From positions 1 through 64,000 of the forward strand of contig CAXXMH010000005.1 of the NCBI GenBank assembly GCA_963664665.2: 64,000 bases of DNA, in the 5' to 3' direction. Both the position numbers and the translations under genes were made by a program. Below the pieces are notes generated by a model. The model ran no database searches. It saw only the letters and a list, made by a program, of their open reading frames with translations, and had not been told where the DNA came from. Below are positions 1 to 9,474 of this stretch, one piece after another. The DNA is from Bin55 sp963664665. Lineage in GTDB: Bacteria; Pseudomonadota; Gammaproteobacteria; Pseudomonadales; Azotimanducaceae. Position 1 is the first letter of the stretch, and the number at the start of each line of letters is the position of its first letter.

Positions 1-2747
1 GTACGCTGGTAGCGCTCGTTGCCTGCGGAGTCGTAGAGCTTGAGCTGTTCGGGCAGCCAGTAGCCGGCTTTGACGTGCTTGTGCATTGTAAGTTCGCCGC
101 GCAGCACGGTGCTCGTCTCTCCCCCGTCGAGGTAGTCGCCGTGTTCGCCGACCGGGTACAGGAAAATGTCGATGAACGTGCCGATGTCGCTCACCAAGCG
201 CGACAAGCCACGCTGTGCGCCTTCCTTTTCGTCGTCGAACGCGTGCAGTTCTAACTCCACCTTCACCGCCTTGTCGTCGCGGGGACCTCCCGCGATAGTG
301 ATGTCAACGCGGCGGATCTTGCCCGGATGGACGTAGTCGGGAAAGAGGTTGTAGACCTCGAATGTCAGATCTTCCCGGATCCTCGCAAGATAGATGCTGC
401 CCTGCATGATCCGGTCGCGCACGAACTCGTACTTCGCCGGCGAACGGGCGCGGAGCCGGTCCGGGTTGATAACGAAGTACGAGATCGTCTCCGCCATGTC
501 CTCGTTCGGGTTCTTCTCGTGTGCGTACGCGGAGACGAATTCCGCCGACTTGGTGGTGGACCAGCCGCTGGTCGCGGAGGAATCGGGGTACCAGCCGCCG
601 AGATCGATCCAGTCCTCCTTGAGTTCCTCGTCGAACAGGTGCGCCCAGAGAAAATGCGCTTTTTCGTGAATGATGAGCCGGTGCATGTAGTCCTCGGTAC
701 GGCCCTTGAAGCCAAGCTCCATGAACTCCACGTACTCCGAATCGGGCCAGGCGACGGCCGGCGCGGTCGGGTAAAGAGGGTGCGGCAGGCCGTTCAGCCG
801 GCGCAGCAGGTAGGCGAATCCGTCGATCTTGTGCATGCCCTTCGGCATCTCCTCCAGCATGTTCAGCAGCAGCACGATCTCGTTCGCGTGGAACCTTTGG
901 AAGTTGTGCTCCGACTCGTGTCCCGTGGGGCCGGTCAGCGACGGGTAGTCGTGGATGAGTGTGGTCAGTCCATACCGGTTCTGGAGGATATTCTCGTACG
1001 CTTTCTGGTTCCGCCCGCCGTCGGTCACGAAGCGCACCCCGGCGTGGTGCAACCGCCGCGAGAACCACACGCCGCGTTGGCCGTCCACCGTGGCGATACG
1101 CGGTGCCGCGTTCACGAACGCGGCAGACGAGATCGTGACCTCGCGGGTGTCGCCGTCTCCGGCGACGATCTCTATGTCGTCGTCGATGAACTCGTCGGAC
1201 AAGCTCCAGAGACTTGCCGGTACCATGTTGCCAATCTCCGCAAGCTGGACCGGCTGCGGGATCGACTCCATGGTCTGCAGCAGACGGAAGGCATGCTCCT
1301 GCGACCAACCTTCGCCGACGAGGAGCACGTTGTAGACCTGCCGGAGTCGGTCGGCGGCGCCTGTATCCACCACGTCTACCGTGCGCCCGTCAAACTCCAC
1401 GACTCTCGGCTCCACGACGTGCGATGAGTACTCCGCACCGGCCGGTGTCTCCAAATCCTCCTCCCAGTGGTAGATGAATGGATCTGTAGGAAGCGTCGCC
1501 ACATCGTAGGCGATGCCGTCGTGGACCTCGTGAAACGGAAACCTCACCACACGAGCCGGGGTGGTCCGGTGACCCCGGGCGTTCACCTTGACTGCGTAGC
1601 GACCGGGCGCTACGTCGCTGAACGCGAAGCATCCGTCCCTGCCAGGCTGCACGGTGCGCAGTGCGCCGCGACCCGTCAACACCACTTCGAGGTCGGCCGC
1701 CGGACCAGTGAATCCCACGACCCGTCCGACATATGCGGCCGCCCCCACGCCGCTGCACGCATGCGCAGAACCGGTCTTCGGCAGATCCGGTAGCAAGCCG
1801 CTGTGTGCGGCCGTTGCCCGGCGGCCGTCCATCGCCTGCAGGTGCCAGCGACCGTCGGCGTTGCGGAGCAGTACGTCGTCCTTGCCGTCGCCGTTTAGAT
1901 CGCCAATCCCGGCCAGCCGCCACGACTCGCCGCTGGGGATTTCGGCCCCGCCACTCTCCTCGTCCACGACCTCGCGTCCGTCCATCGCGTAGAAATGCCA
2001 CTGGCCGCCTGAACCTCGCAGCAACACATCGTCCTTGCCATCACCATTCAGATCACCAATGCCGCCGAACTGGAAGCTAGCGTCGTCGCGGAGATTGACC
2101 CAGCCGCTGAGAGCCTCATCGGAACGACCCAACCGCACCGCATGGTAGAACCAGCGACCGTCGTCGTGGCGCAACAGCACGTCTTCGGTGCCGTCGCCGT
2201 TCAGATCCCCGATGCCGACGAAGTGTAGCCGCGAATCCTGCGGCAGGTCGAGGTCGGCACCTTCGTCAATGCGTTGCAGGCCGTCCGCCGCATAGTACAG
2301 CCAACGCCCCGAGACATGCCGTAGGAGGATGTCGTCCTTACCGTCGCCGTTCAGATCGCCGATGTCCGCGAACGACCACTCAAGGTTCTCGGGGAGCGCA
2401 GGCGCACCGCTCTCCGCGGTGATCGTCAGGCGCCCGTCCATCGCGTAGTAGTGCCACCTGCCGTCCATGTGCCGGAACAGCAGATCGTCGTTGCCGTCGC
2501 CGTTTAGATCGCCGGCACCGGCCACCCGCCAGGTTTCGTCACCGGGCAGGTCGGGCGCATGGGTTTCGCCGTTGGCGACCTTGAGGCCCGCCAGCTCGTA
2601 GACGTGCCAGGCACCGTCGATCCGCTGCAACACATCGTCTCGCCCGTCGCCGTCGAAGTCGGCGACGACAGCAGCCTGGGCAGACAACGCGACGACCCCG
2701 ACGACAGCCATCGAGGTCCATAGAAAAGAACGGCAGTCTAAGTTCAC
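1..2747 (-). CDS. Secreted FG-GAP repeat protein with HEXXH metallopeptidase domain (partial, 3' end outside window)
   Basis: The frame is open from a GTG at 2745-2747 to the left edge, so about 915 codons are visible and the C-terminus is missing. The start is chosen because GAGGAG lies 7 nt upstream and a signal peptide follows (MNLDCRSF, then a hydrophobic stretch ending LSAQA). Next come about six FG-GAP/VCBS-type units with the motif GDLNGDG(K/N)DD (roughly residues 25-290), a carboxypeptidase-regulatory-like beta-sandwich (about 320-375), and a peptidase region. That region has HEKAH at residues 694-698 (bases 654-668) and a candidate third zinc ligand, Glu753, in NEDMAE, a gluzincin-like layout. 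It is probably an exported zinc endopeptidase whose N-terminal propeller binds a surface or substrate. The gene is clearly richer in G+C than its neighbours, which suggests transfer. The substrate is unknown. Confidence 0.85.
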   Translation of the reverse strand, partial: MNLDCRSFLWTSMAVVGVVALSAQAAVVADFDGDGRDDVLQRIDGAWHVYELAGLKVANGETHAPDLPGDETWRVAGAGDLNGDGNDDLLFRHMDGRWHYYAMDGRLTITAESGAPALPENLEWSFADIGDLNGDGKDDILLRHVSGRWLYYAADGLQRIDEGADLDLPQDSRLHFVGIGDLNGDGTEDVLLRHDDGRWFYHAVRLGRSDEALSGWVNLRDDASFQFGGIGDLNGDGKDDVLLRGSGGQWHFYAMDGREVVDEESGGAEIPSGESWRLAGIGDLNGDGKDDVLLRNADGRWHLQAMDGRRATAAHSGLLPDLPKTGSAHACSGVGAAAYVGRVVGFTGPAADLEVVLTGRGALRTVQPGRDGCFAFSDVAPGRYAVKVNARGHRTTPARVVRFPFHEVHDGIAYDVATLPTDPFIYHWEEDLETPAGAEYSSHVVEPRVVEFDGRTVDVVDTGAADRLRQVYNVLLVGEGWSQEHAFRLLQTMESIPQPVQLAEIGNMVPASLWSLSDEFIDDDIEIVAGDGDTREVTISSAAFVNAAPRIATVDGQRGVWFSRRLHHAGVRFVTDGGRNQKAYENILQNRYGLTTLIHDYPSLTGPTGHESEHNFQRFHANEIVLLLNMLEEMPKGMHKIDGFAYLLRRLNGLPHPLYPTAPAVAWPDSEYVEFMELGFKGRTEDYMHRLIIHEKAHFLWAHLFDEELKEDWIDLGGWYPDSSATSGWSTTKSAEFVSAYAHEKNPNEDMAETISYFVINPDRLRARSPAKYEFVRDRIMQGSIYLARIREDLTFEVYNLFPDYVHPGKIRRVDITIAGGPRDDKAVKVELELHAFDDEKEGAQRGLSRLVSDIGTFIDIFLYPVGEHGDYLDGGETSTVLRGELTMHKHVKAGYWLPEQLKLYDSAGNERYQR

Positions 2748-3458
2748 GGGGATGCTCCTCTACACTAGTCGGAGTGGCCGGACTTAAAGCGGCGGTCCTC
2801 TTTCCAAGCAGTACTCCGACAGACAACGACAGGCGGGTATGCTTCGTAACACGGCGTCGGTTGCCGCGGTGCCGAAATGGCGCACGATGGTCTGCCGCAC
2901 CCGGTCTTCGTCGTCTTGGGCGTTGTGGACAACTTGAGAGCTGCGGCGCGGTGAATGAATTGGGGATGGCTTTGGTACGGACGAATATGAGGTAGTTATA
3001 CCTCAATCCCTGCTTGATTTAGAAGAAGTTGACGATCGCGTGGAACGTACGTCACGTTCACTAAGAATAACGCGCACTATAGAGACTTTACAGGTTTAAT
3101 GCCTGCTTGTTAGAAATTCACCCCAAAGGTGTGCGCATGAGAAGCATGCAATGAGCGTGCGCGTCCCCTCTCAAGAAGATCAATTAATTCAATGACTTAC
3201 GTTGTCAGCAACAGCGCGTTTATGATTTACTTTTTGAAAGTCAGGCGAAGATTGACGAATACCATATCGTATTAGCTAGCGAGTTCCCAGGTAATTTTCA
3301 TCCGTGCACACCGATTACGCAGCAGTCAGAATCCTGAGGATGATAGATCAGAACTTCTGGGACTGAGAACGAGACCATTACGACCTTGTCTTCGCTGACT
3401 CATTTCAATGCAGAACATCGCAAAATAACTCAGAGTCTGGGACAATCGAGCAACCCTC
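2748..3458. other. Intergenic, about 710 bp
   Basis: No frame here has recognisable protein similarity. The right part (from about 3000) is AT-rich and the left part is GC-rich like the adjoining metallopeptidase gene, so the composition boundary of that gene's segment falls near 3000. The gene's promoter should lie just above 2760. I see no clear terminator for the subtilase downstream frame ending at 3459. Confidence 0.4.
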
Positions 3459-5942
3459 CTAGTTATCAAGCCGCTCATATATGAGGATACCATTTTCATA
3501 CGTAGCGACATATACGTGTCTTCCATCAGGTCTCGCCGCGATGTCGATGGGGGTGAAAAACTCCGGTTCGTTGTACTCTGGCATGTTCGGATCGGAATAG
3601 CCTTTAGTAATAAACAGCTCGTTCGTATCGCCGCGCCACTCGACCGTTCGAGCAATTCCCAATGTGTCAACGCTACGTGGGTTGTAGCCACAAATCACGT
3701 CCGAGGCAGTAACTCCATCTCTTGCTGTGGCGCGTGCACAGTTATTTAATTCGCCTTCAGTCTGTTTGTGAAGCACTACAGGACGGCTAGCATCTTCTGA
3801 CAACCCAAACACCCTAACGTGCGGTCCTTCGTTGTCAAATACGAACAGAATCTCGTCTTCACTGCTAATCGCCAAACCCGTTCCGTTTGAAAGTGACGAG
3901 CTCGCCGTCTGCGCAAGCTCCCCAGTCTCAGTGTCCCGCTCAAACGTCAGCAGCGACGAATCCGATAGTGCGTACACATGGTGATTGTTATTAGATAGAA
4001 CCGCAGCTCGCAGTCCATCGATCTCTAGCGTCTGAACGTGCTCGACACTGTCGGATGTCATAAATTCAAAAGTCTGCAGTCGAAACGGACTGTGAGCGAC
4101 GGTGTAGATATACGTGCCTTCGCTGTCGATGAAAACGTCCTGTTCGTTGCACGTTTGATGATCGTGAGAAAGACTCAGTCTACCGGCGTCTTGAAGCTGA
4201 CCCGATGATGCGTCTCCTACGTTGGTAAACACGCGCCATTCGAAACAGAAAAGCGACAGGAGCCTGTCTCGGTGCGCGTCCCAAACCAACTGCCACCCTT
4301 GCAGCGATCCTTCGATCAGCTGCTCGAACGTCAGCGCACCGGTTTCTGCGTCTCTCTCGAAGCCTTGCAGACCCAACTCAGACGCTAGATACAACCTATC
4401 GCCGTCGCTGTTGAGTGTCAGGCTAGTCAAGTTCCGGAGCTCCACCGCATTACCGGCTGCGTCAAAACCACCCGGTAAAAGTCGTCCCGCATATCGCATC
4501 TCGAGCGGCGGGACGATGTCCTCCCAGCTCAAGACAAACTGCCGTCCGGGTGCGTTGCCACGAGTGCCAATACGAATTGCGTAGACACTTCCCTCTTCCG
4601 CTGGGAACACTACCTCCACGCCTGGACCTAGCTGAGAATCAACCAGCTCGAGCGATCTCAGCGAGTCATCGGCTCTATATAGGGCAATCGTCAGAGCTTC
4701 GTCGTCGTCATCGATCCAGAAGCGGTACCAACCAGTCGTCGGCACCTCGTACTTCCACCATAGCGAGGAATGTCCTAACCGTCCGGTACGCTCTCCACGT
4801 TCCGTTGTCGCAAAGAAATTCGAAGCCGTAACGGAGCCGCTGAGTCCCATAAGCGAAGCGGCGGAAGAGAAGGCGTCATTTGTTGGTGTTAGACCCCACT
4901 CCAGCGTGGCTTCTGGGGAGTGTAATCGTTGATGAAACGCCCATAGGTAGTCCGCGGGAAACCCCGTCGAGAGCCAATACTGCTGACCACTGAATGCAGA
5001 AAAGACCCACTCCACCGACATCGCAGCCCCGTTACCCGCAACGAATTTCAATTCGTCTAGGCTGTCTCCGACGAATACCGATACCATCAGTTTATTCCCA
5101 GGTCCGGTAGTCTCCCGAGTGAGCTCTTCAATTCTCCACGTGTAGTTGCCGTCTACCGGTGCGGTCCACGTCCACCACTTAGTTCGAATTCCACTCTCAA
5201 GCGGCTCGCCAGGCTCTACAGTCGCGTCCGAGTCAATGTTTACATGATGCGACGACGATACTTCAGCAGGAATCACGTCGGCATTGTTGAAGTCGTCATT
5301 GCCAGCTTCGCGTTCGATGTTGTCCCACGATAGTTCGTAGTCTGCTCCAGCGGCATACGCGTCCTGCGATGCCACTGTGAGGATGTACTCCTCGCCTTCG
5401 CGTACTTTAAGTACCGCTCGATAGTATGGAAAAGCTGACACCAGTCGTAGGTATGACAGTTTTTCACCGGTGAACGCGAGTACGCGCAGTTGCTCTGTGT
5501 CGGATTCGAACTCCCAGGTCCCGTCGCTAGGCGCTGTCCAGCGATACCAGACTGTTCCCGCCATGCTACCGAAGGTTTCACTCTCCAGGGTAGCACCTGC
5601 ATTCGTTCCGACAACGGTGCCTGTGGCTCCTTCAATCACCGCCGCTCTTAGAAAATCGTCGTTAGCCGGCCGAACGCCTACGAACCATTTCAGCTCCAGA
5701 GGTACACTTTTCGAGACATGACTGACCCTGATCCGATATACCTGACCAGAATCAGCGAAGAACTGCGTCCCCCAATCTGCGGCGGCAACTTGCTTGAGAC
5801 TGGTGATTCGATCACCTGTAAAAATATCTATGCGTGATGCTGCGACAGATTCGTAGGACTGATCGGGGACAAGACTGAACGAAACCATGCTATTAGAAGA
5901 ACCCGTCCACTCATACCAGACCGATCCAGCTGGGCGTCCCAA
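3459..5942 (-). CDS. C-terminal half of split subtilase: PPC-like beta-sandwich repeats and beta-propeller
   Basis: This frame is in phase with the subtilase frame that stops at 5943. The two are separated only by a TAA, and the first codon here is TTG, with no ribosome binding site evident. It carries at least four repeats of about 120 residues beginning with a variant of NDDF..A and containing (S/T)VWY.W, a beta-sandwich seen in secreted proteases and adhesins. A lactonase/YVTN-like beta-propeller follows over the last 330 residues (repeated FERD.ETG units). The repeat unit is cut by the stop: its first half ends the upstream frame and its second half (GRPAGSVWYEW) starts this one. It is therefore the C-terminus of one 1762-residue gene rather than an independent protein, unless the stop is read through or translation restarts. 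Confidence 0.75.
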   Translation of the reverse strand: MGRPAGSVWYEWTGSSNSMVSFSLVPDQSYESVAASRIDIFTGDRITSLKQVAAADWGTQFFADSGQVYRIRVSHVSKSVPLELKWFVGVRPANDDFLRAAVIEGATGTVVGTNAGATLESETFGSMAGTVWYRWTAPSDGTWEFESDTEQLRVLAFTGEKLSYLRLVSAFPYYRAVLKVREGEEYILTVASQDAYAAGADYELSWDNIEREAGNDDFNNADVIPAEVSSSHHVNIDSDATVEPGEPLESGIRTKWWTWTAPVDGNYTWRIEELTRETTGPGNKLMVSVFVGDSLDELKFVAGNGAAMSVEWVFSAFSGQQYWLSTGFPADYLWAFHQRLHSPEATLEWGLTPTNDAFSSAASLMGLSGSVTASNFFATTERGERTGRLGHSSLWWKYEVPTTGWYRFWIDDDDEALTIALYRADDSLRSLELVDSQLGPGVEVVFPAEEGSVYAIRIGTRGNAPGRQFVLSWEDIVPPLEMRYAGRLLPGGFDAAGNAVELRNLTSLTLNSDGDRLYLASELGLQGFERDAETGALTFEQLIEGSLQGWQLVWDAHRDRLLSLFCFEWRVFTNVGDASSGQLQDAGRLSLSHDHQTCNEQDVFIDSEGTYIYTVAHSPFRLQTFEFMTSDSVEHVQTLEIDGLRAAVLSNNNHHVYALSDSSLLTFERDTETGELAQTASSSLSNGTGLAISSEDEILFVFDNEGPHVRVFGLSEDASRPVVLHKQTEGELNNCARATARDGVTASDVICGYNPRSVDTLGIARTVEWRGDTNELFITKGYSDPNMPEYNEPEFFTPIDIAARPDGRHVYVATYENGILIYERLDN

Positions 5943-8747
5943 TTACGGAGTGAATACCGGTTCGCCCAACTCAGTCTGCGCTCGTATCAAATCGAGTTCG
6001 ACGGCACCTGCATCACCGGAAAGCGAGGTCGCATTCACGAAGCGTTCGTTTGCTGGCTGCTCAGCTTCTGATCCATCAGATGCGTCTGTTCGGATCGTGC
6101 GTGTGAGCACAGTCGCGATAGCTGAGTTCGCGTTCCACGCGCTAGCCTTAACGTAAAGACTAAATGCGCTATCGGGGCCTGGAACTAGATCTCCAAAAGT
6201 GATCTTCGCGCGCCATGTGTCACCTACGGCAAGTTCCCCAATAGCGATAGACTCACCGATCAGCATTTGGATATCCGACATGATACCGTCTGCGCGTTCC
6301 ATCGAGACCTGCATCTGTTTATCCGGATCGCAATCGGCGCCATTGGATGTCCTACAATCAATGAACAACCGCGTACCTGCGGCGATATACGCATCTGTGG
6401 TTAGGCTGACAGTTAACTCTCGTTCCTCGTCCGGCTCTTCAACTTCGATAAGTTCTTGATTCACTGAGATTTCAAGACTTGGCGTAGACTCGCCCCGGAT
6501 CGTCGTCCAAGCGAGCGCTGCGCGTGGAGAATCGGTATAGACTCGAGTCCCAGCCACTTTCGCGCGATACATTCCTGGCTCAGGATTCGATACGATGATC
6601 CACTCGAGGTTGTCCACGCGAGACGTAGACGCGTACTCTCCACATGGCTCCATCGCACAGTCTCCGTCGCGGTCGACCCATAGGTCAAGATCATTCAAAA
6701 CTGCGCTAGCTAAGGTATCAGTAGGTGGCTCATCCCACGTCAAAACAAGGTCGAGGCGACTGGTACCTTCCGGTACATGGATATCGTGATAGGCGTATTC
6801 CCCATCCTCAAGTGCCGAAATTGCAGTCGCGCTCTCCCAACCGTTTGTCCCCGCCTTATTGAGAATGCTCGTTCGCGCAGAAACCTTGCCGAGCCCATAT
6901 CGCATCTGCAGCGAGCCCGGTCCATTCGAGTTGTTGGCCGGAAACAACTCGGCGTCTTCCAACCAGATGTCTGGTTTGATTGCGCTAGCGATGAGCTGCG
7001 CCCTTGTCAGCGCTGGTTGTTCACGAAATGCTGGAACCGCGTCCATGAGCAGTGCGGCTACACCTGCTACTGACGGCGACGCCATACTTGTACCGCTCAA
7101 CCTCTGATAGTCTTCCCGACTGCCATCACCAGCTGCCGAGAAGAGATCGACTCCCGTTCCGACGATTTGCGGCGCTAGCCGCCCATCCGCGGTGGGACCA
7201 TGGCTGCTGAAACCGGCGAGACTCCCACCGTCAAGCACTGCGCCCACTGCCAAAGAGTTCTTCGCCGCCCCGTAACTGGAAAAACCACTAATGCTCGCGT
7301 TTGATTGCGCAACGACATAAAGCTGTCGCTGATTCCAAACAATCGAGTCGAGCTTGCGCTCGGACACACCTCTACCCTCCCAAATTAGATTCGTGTTCGA
7401 CAGGCTCATATTGACGATCAGTGGTTTGATTGGTGTTGCATCCGGTCCGGCTTCAGCACACGTAATAGGTTCTGCCAGAAAGTCCATGCCACGAAGGATG
7501 GAGAATTCGCTGCCAAAACCTACGTGACTGAGGACCTTTGCGAAACGGATGTGCTGCACCAAAGGCGCCATGCCCGTGTAGCGTGGTTCTGCCGTACCGT
7601 TTCCGACGATTGTGCCCGTAACGTGCGTACCGTGCAGTCCCTCATCCACCCAGAGATCGTGGTCGTCGACACGAGGTTCAAAATAGACGAAATTTGCGCC
7701 ACAGATGCTGCTACGGTTTGACGAAATGTCCAAATGATTGATGTTTAACCCAGTATCCATCACGGCTATCGGAACCGTACTGCCGCCAACGCCGGAGAAC
7801 AACCCGGGCGATCCCTCGTACGAGCGCAGAGCGTCTGCCCCCATCGCCGGCACAGCGGTGTCGTGCAATGCCTTGACGACGCCGATCGGTTCGATTGCCA
7901 TGACGAAGTCATAGGTTGCGATTTCCTTGAGTACTTCGTAGGTGGCAGAAACCGCATACACTCGAATCGTTGGGTCGTAGTGCCCTACCAATGCACCAAG
8001 TTCCTCGAGCTTCTGTCGCCAATGGCCTTCTGAGTCGATCGCCATCAACGAAACGAAGACGGGAATCCGTTCGTGCGCAGCGAACTCGGACGTTTCCTGC
8101 GCGACAGCTTGCAGCTTAATCTCGGGTTGCGGTGCGCCGATCCCGTCGACTTCAGGAAGCGCAGCGATCGCGAGCAGTTGCGCTTCTTCGCCCGGTAGCT
8201 TCGCGCGAATCAGACTTCCAGCCGCACCGACGATTACGGCATCGGTTCCTCGAAGCGCTGCCGACAACTCATTGATCCGTGCGTAGTCTGCCAGGCGCAA
8301 CCAGCCAAATGCCCAATTTCGATCCGCACGTGCGGTTTGAGCAATCAGTTCGTTGATAGCGGTCGACGAGTCGAGCCAATTCAGTCCTGCCTCAGGTCGC
8401 GCACTTTTCGGCGCACCACGATGTTCCATGAGCGCCTTCGACATCTCGCCATGGAATTCGACAAACGCATACCCATCAGGTGGTTGAGGTACGGTCGCGA
8501 CAGTAGGAGGTATTTCTCGAAGTGTCTTTGATGGGCGTATCGCATTGCGAACTAACGTCTCCGTAACCCTGCCTTGACTCTCTGCAACGATTTGGGAATT
8601 AGCCGCTTCGAGCATCTGTCGATCGGGATCGTACTCCGCCACGTCCGCGGCATCATGATCGAGATCTGTGACAAGATATATAGCAAGGACGATCACAACC
8701 ATCATTGCGGTGATCGCTATCCAACCAAAGGTGAATTGGCTACGCAA
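5943..8747 (-). CDS. S8 subtilisin-like serine protease, membrane-anchored or exported, ending at an in-frame TAA
   Basis: The 934-residue protein begins with a hydrophobic helix (about residues 7-27) acting as signal anchor or signal peptide. A pro-region of about 290 residues follows, then a full subtilase domain. The catalytic triad is visible: Asp331 in VMDTG, His372 in HGTHVTG and Ser554 in GTSMASP. A P-domain/PPC-like region follows. The TTG at 8745-8747 is taken as start because an in-frame TAA lies six codons upstream and the next ATG would cut the helix; no good ribosome binding site is visible, so the start is uncertain. The frame ends at TAA 5943-5945 inside a repeat unit that continues in the same frame below. 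The protease domain itself is complete. It probably degrades extracellular protein. Confidence 0.85.
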   Translation of the reverse strand: MRSQFTFGWIAITAMMVVIVLAIYLVTDLDHDAADVAEYDPDRQMLEAANSQIVAESQGRVTETLVRNAIRPSKTLREIPPTVATVPQPPDGYAFVEFHGEMSKALMEHRGAPKSARPEAGLNWLDSSTAINELIAQTARADRNWAFGWLRLADYARINELSAALRGTDAVIVGAAGSLIRAKLPGEEAQLLAIAALPEVDGIGAPQPEIKLQAVAQETSEFAAHERIPVFVSLMAIDSEGHWRQKLEELGALVGHYDPTIRVYAVSATYEVLKEIATYDFVMAIEPIGVVKALHDTAVPAMGADALRSYEGSPGLFSGVGGSTVPIAVMDTGLNINHLDISSNRSSICGANFVYFEPRVDDHDLWVDEGLHGTHVTGTIVGNGTAEPRYTGMAPLVQHIRFAKVLSHVGFGSEFSILRGMDFLAEPITCAEAGPDATPIKPLIVNMSLSNTNLIWEGRGVSERKLDSIVWNQRQLYVVAQSNASISGFSSYGAAKNSLAVGAVLDGGSLAGFSSHGPTADGRLAPQIVGTGVDLFSAAGDGSREDYQRLSGTSMASPSVAGVAALLMDAVPAFREQPALTRAQLIASAIKPDIWLEDAELFPANNSNGPGSLQMRYGLGKVSARTSILNKAGTNGWESATAISALEDGEYAYHDIHVPEGTSRLDLVLTWDEPPTDTLASAVLNDLDLWVDRDGDCAMEPCGEYASTSRVDNLEWIIVSNPEPGMYRAKVAGTRVYTDSPRAALAWTTIRGESTPSLEISVNQELIEVEEPDEERELTVSLTTDAYIAAGTRLFIDCRTSNGADCDPDKQMQVSMERADGIMSDIQMLIGESIAIGELAVGDTWRAKITFGDLVPGPDSAFSLYVKASAWNANSAIATVLTRTIRTDASDGSEAEQPANERFVNATSLSGDAGAVELDLIRAQTELGEPVFTP

Positions 8748-8778
8748 GAAATTCCACGAGGGTTAAATTGCCACTAGT

Positions 8779-8898
8779 GAGGCTGTTGATTTTCTCAATT
8801 TCGGCAATCGACCTAAATTTTATCTTATTGATCTATTTGCATTATATTTAGGTGCGTGTCGCATTTCAAGTCTGTTCGAGGACTTTTTCAACAGCCTC
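8779..8898. mobile_element. 120-bp MITE related to the IS1182 element of this window
   Basis: Terminal inverted repeats GAGGCTGTTGA and TCAACAGCCTC bound 120 bp with no coding capacity, flanked by a direct repeat TAGT (8775-8778 and 8899-8902). The left end continues GATTTTC like the right end of the intact IS1182 copy, and the right end reads GACTTTTTCAACAG like its left end, so it is a non-autonomous derivative that transposase could mobilise. The centre holds an AT-rich inverted repeat (ACCTAAAT / ATTTAGGT). A second copy is at 15913-17689. Confidence 0.8.
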
Positions 8899-8953
8899 TA
8901 GTATACGAGGTTTGAGACAATCTTCTTCAGTAAATACAGGATGAAATAAAAAA

Positions 8954-8985
8954 TGCGTCCGAACGGGATCACACGTTCGGACGCA
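8954..8985. repeat. Extragenic hairpin, perfect 12-bp arms (REP-like or terminator-like)
   Basis: TGCGTCCGAACG and CGTTCGGACGCA are perfect inverted arms around an 8-nt loop, preceded by an A-run and followed by GTCAATTTAATTT. A degenerate copy with the same flanks lies at 38587-38616, so it is a dispersed repeat as well as a possible bidirectional terminator. Confidence 0.6.
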
Positions 8986-9004
8986 GTCAATTTAATTTGC
9001 TAAT

Positions 9005-9235
9005 GAGGCTGTCGAAAAAGTCGCTTTTGGCCATGCTATTCAAGGCGATTTAAGCTAACATCTAGCTTTCCATGAGCCAACGGTGCTAACCGCCATGATT
9101 GGAGATGTCAATCCCGTTGAGCGTGCGCTGTTTCCGCCGTCGCTGGAAGAACTGCTTGCGGACGATCACGTCGCCCGGCTGTGCGTGCGAGTAGCAGCAC
9201 GGTTGGACTTATCAGCGTTAAAGGCGACCTATCAC
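9005..9235 (+). mobile_element. 5' fragment of an IS1182-family element
   Basis: The left end GAGGCTGTCGAAAAAGTCGC and the first approximately 50 codons of transposase (ATG at 9094, beginning MIGDVNP) closely match the intact copy at 15982-17633. Similarity stops near 9235, where an IstB-like fragment in the opposite orientation begins. The fragment is non-functional. The short frame that continues to 9310 is a chimera of the two remnants. Confidence 0.85.
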
Positions 9236-9397
9236 GAGGATCGCGGTCGCCACGACGTCATCGCCCGAGATCCTTTCACAGTCGGAGAGCTCTTGATTCG
9301 ACATCAGTAGAGTGCTGCTACGTTTGTAACGGACTGCCACCAGTAGGAACAGCATGTGGGCGGTCTGTAGCGGCACTGGCAGGTAGCCGAATTCGTC
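9236..9397 (-). pseudogene. istB: IstB (IS21 family) C-terminal remnant
   Basis: On the minus strand the frame reads DEFGYLPVPLQTAHMLF, then VRYKRSSTLLMSNQ and DDVVATAIL, the characteristic end of IstB ATPases (DELGYLP, RYERGSTI, GD.V.ATAILDRL). No start, Walker motifs or stop survive. It differs from the intact istB at 34105-34962, so it derives from another IS21-type element. Confidence 0.75.
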
Positions 9398-9426
9398 GAT
9401 TTATGTTGCGCTCAACATAAATCGAC
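9395..9426. repeat. Perfect 14-bp inverted repeat with 4-nt loop
   Basis: GTCGATTTATGTTG and CAACATAAATCGAC enclose CGCT. The hairpin abuts the end of the IstB remnant, so it may be a relic of insertion-sequence termini; no T-run follows on either strand. Confidence 0.55.
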
Positions 9427-9474
9427 AAATGTGAAGCTCCCACTTATGTGGAGTTCTTGGCCCGGACCGCCGAT

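Noticed and set aside
304..1427. Long open frames on both strands (304-1308 minus, 327-1427 plus)
   Set aside because: They are antisense or out-of-phase shadows of the GC-rich metallopeptidase gene; their translations are Arg/Pro/His-rich and lack domains, while the third frame shows FG-GAP and HEXXH motifs.
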